This document shows, piece after piece, positions 1 through 7,479 of a stretch of 17,486 nt of DNA. The stretch lies in assembly GCA_964482235.1 (NCBI GenBank), contig CAYZWU010000083.1, positions 1 to 17,486 of the forward strand, given 5' to 3'. Position numbers and translations under genes: made by a program. How positions within the stretch are numbered: the first letter of the stretch is position 1; every line of letters begins with the position of its first letter. The DNA is from CAYZWU01 sp964482235 (GTDB lineage Bacteria; Planctomycetota; B15-G4; CAYZWU01). Under the pieces are notes generated by a model. That model was not told the DNA's origin. It saw only the letters and a list, made by a program, of their open reading frames with translations, and made no database searches.

Positions 1-544
1 GACAGTTGTAAGCCGGGCGGTTCGGATAGTCTCCGTTGCCTACAAAGATATCAAGATCCCCGTCATTGTCCACGTCCCCCAGAGTCACGGAACAACCCTC
101 CCTCTGGTCTGCGGGAATCTGGTTTGATGCGTCAATAAAGATTCCCGTTCCATCGTTGATATAAAGTCGATTCTGCTGCATGTAATGAACGACAAAGAGA
201 TCAAGATCACCGTCGCTATCCAGATCGCCGATGGCAGCGGCGCGAGTGCGGTCGTCACGTGTTGAAAGCTGGCTACCGGCATCGAAAATCAATCCCTCGC
301 CGCTATTGAGATAGAGACGATCTGGAACACCGTAATTGCCTGCCAAAAGATCGAGGTCGCCATCGTTGTCCACGTCGCCCACTACCAGAGCCATGGTTGA
401 ATCGTGATGGGCCGGGATCATCAGGCGAGGATCGTCGAACAGCAGCTTGTCCTGCGCCATTGCCGTGGATGCAGCAGTCGCAAAGCAGATAACAAAGAAG
501 ATTTTCCCTAATACGAGTCCGACTCCCTTGCTTGACTTGAACAT
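1..544 (-). CDS. Secreted FG-GAP/VCBS repeat protein, C-terminal part outside the window
   Basis: The frame is open from ATG at 544-542 to the window edge, giving 181 codons with no stop. Residues 1-30 form a signal peptide with a hydrophobic core and cleavage probably after AMA (residue 30). Then come about 2.5 FG-GAP/VCBS repeats of about 50 residues, each with a calcium-loop pattern such as GDVDNDGDLD followed by NRLYINDGTG. Proteins of this family fold as beta-propellers and act outside the cytoplasm in adhesion or ligand binding; the ligand here is unknown. An AGGGA ribosome site (minus strand, 553-557) lies 8 nt before the start. The protein matches the neighbouring paralog at 718-3452 repeat for repeat (for example repeat 2, VVHYMQQNRL against VINYMEQNQL). 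This is therefore a tandem gene duplication. The intergenic gap to the paralog is 173 bp and carries its own promoter candidate. Confidence 0.88.
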   Translation of the reverse strand, partial: MFKSSKGVGLVLGKIFFVICFATAASTAMAQDKLLFDDPRLMIPAHHDSTMALVVGDVDNDGDLDLLAGNYGVPDRLYLNSGEGLIFDAGSQLSTRDDRTRAAAIGDLDSDGDLDLFVVHYMQQNRLYINDGTGIFIDASNQIPADQREGCSVTLGDVDNDGDLDIFVGNGDYPNRPAYNC

Positions 545-630
545 GTCAACACTCCCTGACAGAGAAAATATTCCTGATCGTAGTCTGATAATTCCCAGGT
601 CGTTTTCCGAGATATTGGCGCTTGATGAGC

Positions 631-659
631 ATTCTACCTGATCGGCTGAAAAATTGAAA
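631..659 (-). promoter_or_regulatory. Candidate sigma70-type promoter for the partial FG-GAP gene
   Basis: On the minus strand, TTTCAA (659-654) is followed by a 17-nt spacer and TAGAAT (636-631), about 87 nt before the ATG at 544. The bases around the -10 (GCCGATCAGGTAGAAT) resemble the equivalent place upstream of the paralog (GCCGATCTGGTATACT). This suggests that the promoter was duplicated with the gene. It is a motif match by eye only. Confidence 0.4.
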
Positions 660-717
660 GCCGTGGCAAGATCTAGGGAGGATCTCTTACAGGACTTTCC
701 GGCTAATATGCCAATTA

Positions 718-3452
718 TCAGAGATCCGTAAGCGTCGTGACCTCCAGGTTGGTGAAGTGCCCCGGATTCCAGACGAAGGCCTGCCAGTAGAGCCTCTTTC
801 CCACGAGTGCGGGGATTGAGGGCACCTCGAATTGGTGAACTGCCCGGCCCTCGCTGTCGAGGCTGTCGGAACTGCGGTAGAAGACTGCGCTCAGCAAGAG
901 TCTCAAGTCACCCAGAGGCGGCATGGGGACATGGTCGCTGTGAGTGGAGGCCGCGAGGATGTACCAGCCGTTGGGGGGACCGTGGACTTCCATGGAGAGA
1001 GGCTTGCCCACTCTCGGCACGTCCTGCCAGGCCACGTGGTTTGTCAGATTGAACAGAACCCGGTTCTGAGAGCTCTTTCCTATGAAGGCGTCCAGATCGC
1101 CGTCTGCGTCCAGATCGCCGAGTGCAGCGGCATAGGCGCTGTCGTTGCTCGTGGCAACCAGGATCGTGGCGTCGATGAACTGCCCCGTGCCGTCGTTGAG
1201 ATAGAGAGTGTTCTCCCGGTTGCCTGGCCGGGTATCATTGACCAGAAAGGCATCCAGATCACCGTCGTTGTCGAGGTCACCGAGAATCACTGAATTTGAA
1301 TCAAAGCTGTCATCAGGAACCTGGCTGGTGGCATCGGAAAACACGCCCGTGCCGTCGTTGAGGAAGAGACGATCCTGTCCGCTCGCCAGGAAGGCGTCGA
1401 GATCGCCGTCGCCGTCCACGTCACCCAGGGCGACGCCATGGATGTCATCGCCGATTGGCGGGATCTGGTTCGTGGCATCGGAAAAAACACCTGTCCCGTC
1501 ATTGAGATAGAGATTGCACAAATCGTACCGGTTGCCAAGGAACAGGTCGAGATCGTAATCCCCATCTACGTCCCCGATGGCAACAGCCTGGGTAGTAGCT
1601 GAGTCTGACGGAATCTGATTCGTGGCATTGGAGAACCGGCCCGTGCCGTCGTTGAGATAGAGAGCACTCTGCCCGCCGAGACCAGTACCTCGAAAAATAT
1701 CCAGATCTTCATCGCCATCAACATCACCGAATACCACACATAATGTAATGGCGCCGGCTGGCATCAGTTGTGAGGCGTCAAGAAACCAACCGTTCCCGTT
1801 ATTGATGTAAAGTCGATCCCTCTGTCCCACCCAATCATGACCGACAAAGAGATCCAGGTCCCCGTCGTTATCCACATCTCCAAGAGCCACCGACGCGGTC
1901 TCCTCGCTCGCGATGGGAATCCGGTCCGGCTCGGCATGTAACATTCCCTGACCGTCATTGATGTAAACCCAGTTGTATTTTACGTACCAGGAATCTCCGT
2001 AATTACCGGCCACGGCGTCGAGATCACCGTCTCCATCAATGTCGCCAAGTGCAACAGACTTCGTCCAATCATCGTCAAATGAGATCGAACCCGTGCAATC
2101 GGTGAACAGCCCGGATCCGTTGTTGAGATAAAGACGGTTCTGATCCATGGTTCCGATCAGGGAATCGAGGTCGCCATCCCCATCCAGATCGGCAAGCGAA
2201 ACAGCTCTGTCACTGGTCTGGATCTCAGGGAGCTGGTTCGTGGCATCGGAAAAAACACCGTTGCCATCGTTGAGATAGAGGCAATCCTGGTTCGAAGTTC
2301 CGCTGGTGTGATGATGGCGGCCGATTCCGATCAGGGCATCGAGATCCCCGTCGCCNNNNNNNNNNNNNNNNNNNNNNNNNNNNNNNNNNNNNNNNNNNNN
2401 NNNNNNNNNNNNNNNNNNNNNNNNNNNNNNNNNNNNNNNNNNNNNNNNNNNNNNNCGCTGGTGTGATGATGGCGGCCGATTCCGATCAGGGCATCGAGAT
2501 CCCCGTCGCCATCCACGTCGCCGAGTCCGACTCCACGAGATGCATCGTCATGCTGCGGAATTTGATTCGAGGCGTCGACAAAGACACCGGTCCCGTCGTT
2601 GAGAAAAAGGAAATCCTCTCCGCGTGCTCCAATCAGGACATCGAGATCGCTGTCGCCATCCACGTCGCCAAGCGCCAAGGCCATCGTATTCGTTTCGAAC
2701 ATCGGGATCTGATGGGTGCCGCTGCTGAACCACCCCGCTCCATCGTTGATGTAGAGGTGATTCGCTTCCCAGGCATTGCCGATGAACGCGTCGAGATCCC
2801 CGTCGCCGTCCACGTCGCCAAGCGCCACGGCACTGGTGCTGCACTGCACCCACGGTATCTGGTTCGTGGCAACGGAGAAGACACCGCTGCCGTCGTTGAG
2901 GTAGAGGCGGTTGTAACCCCGTTTGGAAAATTCGCCTCCGTTGCCGATCAAGGCATCGAGATCCCCGTCGCCGTCCACGTCGCCGAGAGCCACGGAGCAA
3001 CTCTCCGTCAGGTCGCCGGGAAGCTGGCTCGTGGCGTCGATGAATATCCCCGTTCCATCGTTGAGGAACAGCTGATTCTGCTCCATGTAATTTATTACGA
3101 ACAGATCGAGATCGTCGTCGCCATCCACGTCGCCTACGGCCATGCCATGCGTCTCGGATGCACCGGTCGGCAGCTGGTTTTCAGTAGAGGTGAACTTCCC
3201 GCACCCGTTGTTGAGGAAAAGACGGTTCTGGTTGCGTTCGTTGCCGACAAAGAGATCGAGATCGCCATCGTTGTCCACATCGCCCACGGCCAGAGCTCTG
3301 GTGTAGTCGTTATGGACCGGGATCATCAGATGAGGATCATCGAAGAGCTGCTTGTACTGCGCCATCGCCGTGGAGGGGACGACGGCAAGGCAGCAAAGAC
3401 AGAAGAATATCCTTACCGGAACGCAACCGGCTCCAAAGTCAATCTTGAACAT
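718..3452 (-). CDS. Large secreted FG-GAP/VCBS protein with 14 repeats, interrupted by an assembly gap
   Basis: Start ATG is at 3452 with AGGGGG (3465-3460) 7 nt upstream; the stop is at 718-720. Residues 1-31 are a signal peptide ending AMA. Collapsing the identical 55-bp blocks at 2301-2355 and 2456-2510, with the 100 N between them, gives one uninterrupted frame of 859 codons. I count 14 repeats of about 50 residues, each with a D-rich calcium loop (VALGDVDGDGDLDAFIGN type) and an LYLNDGTGVFSDATNQIP type segment. A distinct C-terminal domain of about 105 residues follows, ending FTNLEVTTLTDL. Family knowledge: FG-GAP repeats are blades of calcium-binding beta-propellers, so 14 would make two seven-bladed propellers. 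If read literally, the gap gives a false frameshift because 100 N is not a multiple of three. That splits the gene into a 3' truncated piece and a false start at internal Met 2148. Role: probably extracellular or surface binding; the ligand is unknown. Confidence 0.9.
2301..2355. repeat. 55-bp block duplicated on both sides of the N gap (left copy)
   Basis: This 55-base stretch is identical to 2456-2510. It encodes repeat-6 residues DGDLDALIGIGRHHHTS on the minus strand in the same reading phase. The length and placement at the two sides of a scaffold gap suggest an unresolved k-mer overlap between contigs, not a biological repeat. Confidence 0.85.
2356..2455. other. Assembly gap of 100 N
   Basis: Exactly 100 N lie inside the FG-GAP coding region. 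The round size is the usual placeholder. The identical flanks indicate that the true gap length is probably minus 55 bases, meaning an overlap, with no sequence missing. Confidence 0.95.
2456..2510. repeat. 55-bp block duplicated on both sides of the N gap (right copy)
   Basis: Identical to 2301-2355. Codon boundaries fall at 2510 and at 2355 in the minus frame, so merging the two copies keeps the frame without adjustment. Confidence 0.85.
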
Positions 3453-3533
3453 GCCGACACCCCCTGACAGAAAGCAGCTACCAAACTCTTTCCTGAATGA
3501 TCCCGGACGTCATCCTCGGTTTGCGATGGGAAG

Positions 3534-3562
3534 AGTATACCAGATCGGCCCGATGAAGGAAA
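3534..3562 (-). promoter_or_regulatory. Candidate promoter for the 14-repeat FG-GAP gene
   Basis: Minus strand: TATACT (3539-3534) as -10, with TTTCCT (3562-3557) 17 nt upstream as a weak -35. The sequence GCCGATCTGG directly before the -10 is nearly the same as before the paralog's -10. The start codon is 82 nt downstream. The -35 overlaps the noncoding gap after the RdhA-like gene, so the FG-GAP gene is likely transcribed on its own. Confidence 0.4.
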
Positions 3563-3580
3563 CCCGATTCAGCGCCCGCT

Positions 3581-4933
3581 TCAACGCCCCCGGGGATCCC
3601 CGTCCCACGGAATCTTCCGGCCGTAGAAGAGATCGTCACCGTAAAGTGAGACGCGCCGCGCGAAGGCCGAGCGGCTGATTCCCGCGCGAACCAGGTTGTG
3701 CACCAGGGTGGGCGGGTGGCTGTAGGGGCAGACCTTCATGCAGAGCCCGCAGTCCGTGCCGATCACGCGCCAGTAGTGGAGGCACTTCACCACGTCGAGG
3801 GGCCACTTCTCAACTCCCCGGACCACGCACCTCTCCCCGTGCGGGATGGCGCCCGAAGGACAGTTGACGGCGCACTTGCGGCAGGCGGCGCAGAACTCCT
3901 GGACGCCGAGCGTCACCGGGCTGTCCGGCACGAGAGGCAGATCGGTCGTCACGGCGCCGAGCCTGAATCTGGCGCCGAACCTCGAGGAGATCAGGTAGCC
4001 GTTCCGCCCGAGCTCGCCGAGTCCGGCATCTTGGGCCACGGGCGGCAGCATGATCTGGTAGTTGCTGCCGGCGATGTGCGCCCGGGCCGGATAGCCGAGC
4101 CCCCTGATCGTCCGGGCCATGGCGATGGAAATCTGGGCGCCCTTCAGGTACTTCACCGCCGTCTCTTCGGTGATCCCGATCCGCGGCGCCGCCTCCACGG
4201 CCGCCTCGTCCATCTCGAGGGAGAAGACCAAGGCGAAGCGGTGGTCGTTCCGGATCGGGGCGCCCCACTCCTCGGGGCCGCGGCCAACGTGGGAATAGAC
4301 GTACATCTTGTTCAGCCTGGCGATCCCCACTTCGTCGGCGCCGAGCCGGAGAGCCATCTCCTTCACCTGAGCCGTCATCTCGCCCGGATCGCAGCCGTCC
4401 CGGTTGCGACTCACCGGCCCGTCCACCTCTGAGGTCATGCGCTCGATCACCTTGAACATCTTCCCCACCCGGGGTGACGCGACGGGATCGTAAAGGCGCC
4501 CGCCGGGCCTCAGGAGACCGGGCAGCCGGCGGAGCCTGTCGTCGCCGTCCCTGTTATCGGGCCGCATGGAGTAGTAGGTGTTGTACTCCTCGCTTCCCGG
4601 CTCGTACTCCTCCCGCGCGAAGATCACGTCGCGCTCGTCGACCCTCTCCATCGCTCCGGGAATGCGGATCGCGCTGCCCCGCGAGGAAGGAAGGAAGAAA
4701 AGCACCCCGACAAGGATCACGGCACCTGCCGGAGCGGCAAGCAGGAATCCGTTCCCCCTGACAAGGAAGAAGGAGCCGAACCAGGCGGCACCAAGGAAAA
4801 GGGCCAGCACGAGGCTGATCACGGCGGCGCGGGGTTTCCTCTCCCGGATCGACACGAGGGTGAAATAGAGAAGGAAGAGGCAGACCGCGCCTCCCGCCAG
4901 GAGATAGAACCATTCGATGCCGGAAGCCTGCAT
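3581..4933 (-). CDS. Membrane-anchored reductive dehalogenase-like (RdhA-like) iron-sulfur protein
   Basis: 450 aa. Three hydrophobic helices lie at about residues 8-29, 36-58 and 62-81. A soluble domain follows, which begins with an RdhA-like stretch (DERDVIFAREEYEPGSEEY, then YYSMRP). The core has GAGLGE-like AGLGELGRNGYLIS, RFGARFRLGAVTTDLPL, then CAACRKCAVNCP (C348, C351, C354, C358) and a second cluster at C384, C395, C398, C402. The order and spacing of these two 4Fe-4S motifs are typical of corrinoid reductive dehalogenases and their relatives. Canonical respiratory RdhA has a Tat signal and a small RdhB anchor gene next door. Here there is no twin-arginine motif and no RdhB; the fused helices would anchor the protein. 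Electron transfer to a B12-bound substrate is inferred from the family; the substrate is unknown and need not be halogenated. It is transcribed away from the methyltransferase pair. Confidence 0.85.
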   Translation of the reverse strand: MQASGIEWFYLLAGGAVCLFLLYFTLVSIRERKPRAAVISLVLALFLGAAWFGSFFLVRGNGFLLAAPAGAVILVGVLFFLPSSRGSAIRIPGAMERVDERDVIFAREEYEPGSEEYNTYYSMRPDNRDGDDRLRRLPGLLRPGGRLYDPVASPRVGKMFKVIERMTSEVDGPVSRNRDGCDPGEMTAQVKEMALRLGADEVGIARLNKMYVYSHVGRGPEEWGAPIRNDHRFALVFSLEMDEAAVEAAPRIGITEETAVKYLKGAQISIAMARTIRGLGYPARAHIAGSNYQIMLPPVAQDAGLGELGRNGYLISSRFGARFRLGAVTTDLPLVPDSPVTLGVQEFCAACRKCAVNCPSGAIPHGERCVVRGVEKWPLDVVKCLHYWRVIGTDCGLCMKVCPYSHPPTLVHNLVRAGISRSAFARRVSLYGDDLFYGRKIPWDGDPRGR

Positions 4934-4977
4934 GCAACACTCCGCAACCCGTCCAGAGACGGTAACCAGTCCGGCCG

Positions 4978-5006
4978 ATTCTACAGACTTGAACTCTTCC
5001 TCCGAA
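4978..5006 (-). promoter_or_regulatory. Weak promoter candidate for the RdhA-like gene
   Basis: Minus strand TAGAAT (4983-4978) with TTCGGA (5006-5001) 17 nt upstream, 45 nt before the ATG at 4933. The -35 matches the consensus poorly (3 of 6). It overlaps the divergent promoter candidate that serves the plus-strand pair. Confidence 0.25.
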
Positions 5007-5016
5007 ACACTATCAT
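4989..5016 (+). promoter_or_regulatory. Promoter candidate for the methyltransferase pair
   Basis: TTGAAC (4989-4994), a 16-nt spacer and TATCAT (5011-5016), 40 nt before the chosen start at 5056. It sits in the 122-bp divergent gap between the RdhA-like gene and this pair. Confidence 0.4.
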
Positions 5017-5040
5017 GATCCTTTTTGCCTATCCGTGTTG

Positions 5041-5048
5041 GGAAAGAG
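5041..5048 (+). promoter_or_regulatory. Ribosome binding site that decides the start at 5056
   Basis: GGAAAGAG lies 7 nt before ATG 5056-5058. An upstream in-frame GTG at 5035 has no comparable site and would include this sequence as codons, so the ATG is preferred. Confidence 0.55.
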
Positions 5049-5055
5049 TGTATTC

Positions 5056-5763
5056 ATGGGATTTCAGAAATGGCTCCGTAAAGTGGTCATCGGCGGCGGC
5101 AAGGGCGGCCCCAAGGACCTGGCGATGCAGTGGACCAAGGCGCTCTGGTGCGCCAAGCTGTGGCAGACTCCCCGCTGGCTCGGCATGGAGATCTGGCAGT
5201 GGCCCACGGACCTCCTCATCATGCAGGAACTGATCTACGAGCTGAAACCCAAGGTCATCCTCGAGACGGGAACGGCCCACGGCGGCTCCGCCATCTTCTA
5301 CTCCTCCATGCTCCGGCTTCTCGGCGGCGGCCGCGTGATCTCCGTCGACATCGAGAAGAACGACGCCGTCCACAAGAAGGTGCTCGAGCACCCCTTCGGC
5401 TCCGACGTGACGCTGATCACCGGGGATTCCAAGGCGCCGGAGATCCTGGATCAGGTACGCGAGGCGCTGGCCGGCGAGACGGAGATCCTCGTGGTGCTCG
5501 ACTCGGACCACAGCTACGCTCACGTCCTGGGAGAGCTCCGCGTCTACAAGGATTTCGTCCCCCTGAACGGATATCTCGTCGTCTTCGACACGATCTGCAA
5601 GGCGCTGGGCGACGTCCCCGGCCTGGCCGACTGGCGCGAGGACAATCCCTTGCGCTCCGTCGAGGAATTCCTGGCGGAGACTCCCGAATTCGAGCTCGAC
5701 AAGTCCCGCGAGAAGCTGCTGGTTTCCTTTGCACCGAGCGGCTTCCTCCGCCGCATTCGTTGA
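5056..5763 (+). CDS. CmcI-like / rhamnosyl O-methyltransferase family protein
   Basis: 235 aa from the ATG at 5056 (a GTG at 5035 would add 7 residues). It carries a SAM-binding-like motif ILETGTAHGGSAIF (residues 68-81), an acidic strand VISVDIEKND (94-103) and the family signature VVLDSDHSYAHV (146-157). These match the cephalosporin hydroxylase CmcI / rhamnosyl O-methyltransferase family (PF04989), a class I methyltransferase fold often found in surface-sugar clusters. No signal peptide is visible, so it is cytoplasmic. The methyltransferase at 5780 follows after 16 nt, so the two are probably co-transcribed. Methylation of a sugar or sugar-lipid precursor is inferred from family and context; the acceptor is unknown. 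Confidence 0.8.
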   Translation: MGFQKWLRKVVIGGGKGGPKDLAMQWTKALWCAKLWQTPRWLGMEIWQWPTDLLIMQELIYELKPKVILETGTAHGGSAIFYSSMLRLLGGGRVISVDIEKNDAVHKKVLEHPFGSDVTLITGDSKAPEILDQVREALAGETEILVVLDSDHSYAHVLGELRVYKDFVPLNGYLVVFDTICKALGDVPGLADWREDNPLRSVEEFLAETPEFELDKSREKLLVSFAPSGFLRRIR

Positions 5764-5779
5764 AACGAGCGACCGTACC

Positions 5780-6472
5780 ATGAGAAAGAATATCAGGAAC
5801 CTGGTGCGCCAGGTCTTTCAGTTCTTCCCGGCCGACGACCCGGTCTACGAGTTCGGCTCGTACCAGGTGGAGGGGCAGCAGGGCTTCGCCGATCTGCGTC
5901 CCTTCTTCCCGGGAAAGGAGTACGTGGGCTGCGATTTCCGCGACGGGCCGGGAGTGGACCGCGTCGAGAACATCGAGGAGATGACGCTGCCGGACGAGAG
6001 CGTCGGCACGGCGCTGCTCCTCGACACGCTGGAGCACGTTCAGCGCTGCACCAAAGCCTGCGGCGAGGTGTTCCGCGTGATCAAGCCGGGAGGATCGGTC
6101 CTGACAACCTCGGTGATGGATTTCAAGATCCACGACCACCCTTACGACTACTGGCGGTTCACGCCCGAGGCGTTCAACCTGATGCTCGAGCCCTTTCCCG
6201 TCCGGATCATCGGCTCGCAGGGGATGTATCTCATCCCCCACACCGTCTTTGCCATCGGATTCAAGAGGAACGATCCGCCCGACGTCGACCTCGACGCCAT
6301 GGCCCGGGCGTTCCGCGAGGCGATGAAGAGCGAGCTCTCCCCTGTCCGCAAGGTGAAGCACAAGCTGGCCCGCCTCCTCACCAAGAAGATGGAGCGCTTC
6401 ATGCAGAGGAACCGGATCCAGCTCCGTCTTTACGAGGGATCCCGCCTCACCCGGGAGGTGCAGGTCGACTAG
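5780..6472 (+). CDS. Class I SAM-dependent methyltransferase
   Basis: 230 aa from ATG 5780. A TTG at 5729 lies in the same frame but would overlap the previous gene. Motif I is degenerate (VYEFGSYQVEG, residues 22-32). It is followed by EYVGCDFRDG (47-56), with the acidic residue expected to bind SAM ribose, and LLLDTLEHV (79-87), the usual post-motif of Methyltransf_11 enzymes. HDHPYDYWRFTPEAF further on is common in methyltransferases of polysaccharide clusters. The basic C-terminus (about residues 195-225) could bind membrane or a partner. There is no strong ribosome site before the start, so coupling to the upstream gene is likely. The stop codon lies 2 nt before the long inverted repeat. 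Confidence 0.82.
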   Translation: MRKNIRNLVRQVFQFFPADDPVYEFGSYQVEGQQGFADLRPFFPGKEYVGCDFRDGPGVDRVENIEEMTLPDESVGTALLLDTLEHVQRCTKACGEVFRVIKPGGSVLTTSVMDFKIHDHPYDYWRFTPEAFNLMLEPFPVRIIGSQGMYLIPHTVFAIGFKRNDPPDVDLDAMARAFREAMKSELSPVRKVKHKLARLLTKKMERFMQRNRIQLRLYEGSRLTREVQVD

Positions 6473-6474
6473 CC

Positions 6475-6582
6475 GGGGATACTGAGCCCGCGCAATCTCC
6501 GCCATGTAGACGGTGCGAACCTACCGAATCGGCGAATAGCTTTGAGTCTACATGGCGGAGATTGCGCGGGCTCAGTATCCCC
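6475..6582. repeat. Perfect 37-bp inverted repeat with 34-nt loop between convergent genes
   Basis: Left arm 6475-6511 and right arm 6546-6582 are exact reverse complements over 37 bases. The left arm begins GGGGATACTGAGCCCGCGCA and the right arm ends TGCGCGGGCTCAGTATCCCC. The loop is 6512-6545. The element fills almost the whole space between the stop of the plus-strand methyltransferase (6470-6472) and the stop of the minus-strand glycosyltransferase (6585-6583). No run of T follows either arm. The element could be a MITE-like insertion, a long bidirectional terminator or RNase III processing stem, or an amplification artefact. No clear target-site duplication is visible. Confidence 0.9.
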
Positions 6583-7392
6583 TCAGTGCCTGTCGACCCC
6601 AGTCTCGATCCTCTGCCGGGTCTCGTTGGCCACCAGAAGATCCTTGTCCCTCTTTCCCCTCACCACGTCGGGATGGCAGCGATTGGGGTCCAGCGCGTGA
6701 TCGAGGTGGCAGACGAAGGCCTTGTTCCAGAGGCTGATGGCCCTGATTCCCGCGCTGTTGAATCGGTTCCGGATGTCAGAATCCTCCCCGCTGAAGCCGT
6801 CGAACCTCTCGTCGAAGCCGTTGATCGAGAAGAAGGCCTCCCTGTCGACGGAGAAGTTGCCGCCCAGGATCTTCGGCTTGTTCCTGCGTCCCGTGAAGGC
6901 ATAGATCCGGTTCTTGATGTGAACCCACCGAAGCTTTCTGGCTCGCCTTCCCCCCAGGAAGGAGGTCTGCTTTCCCCGTCGCACTGCTTCCCGGCTGAGG
7001 GAGCGGCTCTCCTCCAGGTCGAGGTAGATGTAGCCGCCCACGGCGTAGGCGCCCGGGAAGAAGTGCACCTTGTGCACGGCGAGAAAATCGGGAAACGGGA
7101 GGCAGTCGCCGTCGCAGAAGACGAGCTGCCCGCCCCGCGACTCGCGCGCCGCCAGGTTCAGGATCCGCGCCTTGCGAAAATGGGTGTGCTCCTGCGAGAC
7201 CTTGGTCAGCTCGAAGGAACCCCGTGCACGGTATTCCTCGATCAGGTCGAGGGTGGGTTTGTCGGACCCGTCGTCGGCGACGATGATCTCGAAGTCCGTC
7301 TCTTTCTGGACGCAGAACCCCTCGAGCACCAGCTTCAGGCAGTTGGGCTGGTTGTACGAGGAGAGGATTACTGAGATGAAATGGTCTTTCAT
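6583..7392 (-). CDS. GT2 family glycosyltransferase with GT7-like C-terminal part
   Basis: 269 aa. The GT-A nucleotide-sugar fold is shown by SVILSSYNQP near the N-terminus, VADDGSD (residues 38-44) and CDGDCLP (93-99), the DxD-type metal site. The later GGNFSVDREAFFSINGFDERF (177-197, ending in FDERF) and GEDSDI (202-207) resemble the galactosyltransferase C-terminal (GT7_C) acceptor region. No transmembrane segments are seen, so it is likely a cytoplasmic or peripheral enzyme adding a sugar to a surface glycan. It is the last gene of the minus-strand run, 87 nt after the sulfatase. The best purine-rich stretch directly abuts the ATG, so the ribosome site is poor. The stop codon touches the long inverted repeat. 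Donor and acceptor sugars are unknown. Confidence 0.87.
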   Translation of the reverse strand: MKDHFISVILSSYNQPNCLKLVLEGFCVQKETDFEIIVADDGSDKPTLDLIEEYRARGSFELTKVSQEHTHFRKARILNLAARESRGGQLVFCDGDCLPFPDFLAVHKVHFFPGAYAVGGYIYLDLEESRSLSREAVRRGKQTSFLGGRRARKLRWVHIKNRIYAFTGRRNKPKILGGNFSVDREAFFSINGFDERFDGFSGEDSDIRNRFNSAGIRAISLWNKAFVCHLDHALDPNRCHPDVVRGKRDKDLLVANETRQRIETGVDRH

Positions 7393-7479
7393 CCCCTCAT
7401 CTTAGCTCCCTGCCGGTTTTTATCAACGCCGATCATGGCGGGGCGTCCCGGCGCGGGAAGGCGGCTTGCGGGACGAGGC

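Noticed and set aside
2463..3467. Long plus-strand open frame (334 codons) opposite the FG-GAP repeats, with its own regular repeat pattern (IEIPVAIHVA type)
   Set aside because: It is the mirror of the repeated calcium-loop codons on the minus strand; the regularity is explained by the repeats, and it has no ribosome site or export signal of its own.
6475..6582. Inverted repeat as an ordinary factor-independent terminator or as an integron attC site
   Set aside because: The stem is too long and no T tract follows either arm; the arms are perfect and lack the core-site pattern and imperfect pairing of attC. It is kept as an unexplained inverted repeat.
6505..6582. Two possible short proteins beginning MAEIARAQYP, one in each arm of the inverted repeat
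   Set aside because: The shared start is a direct result of the arms being reverse complements; the continuations run antisense to known genes and have no support.
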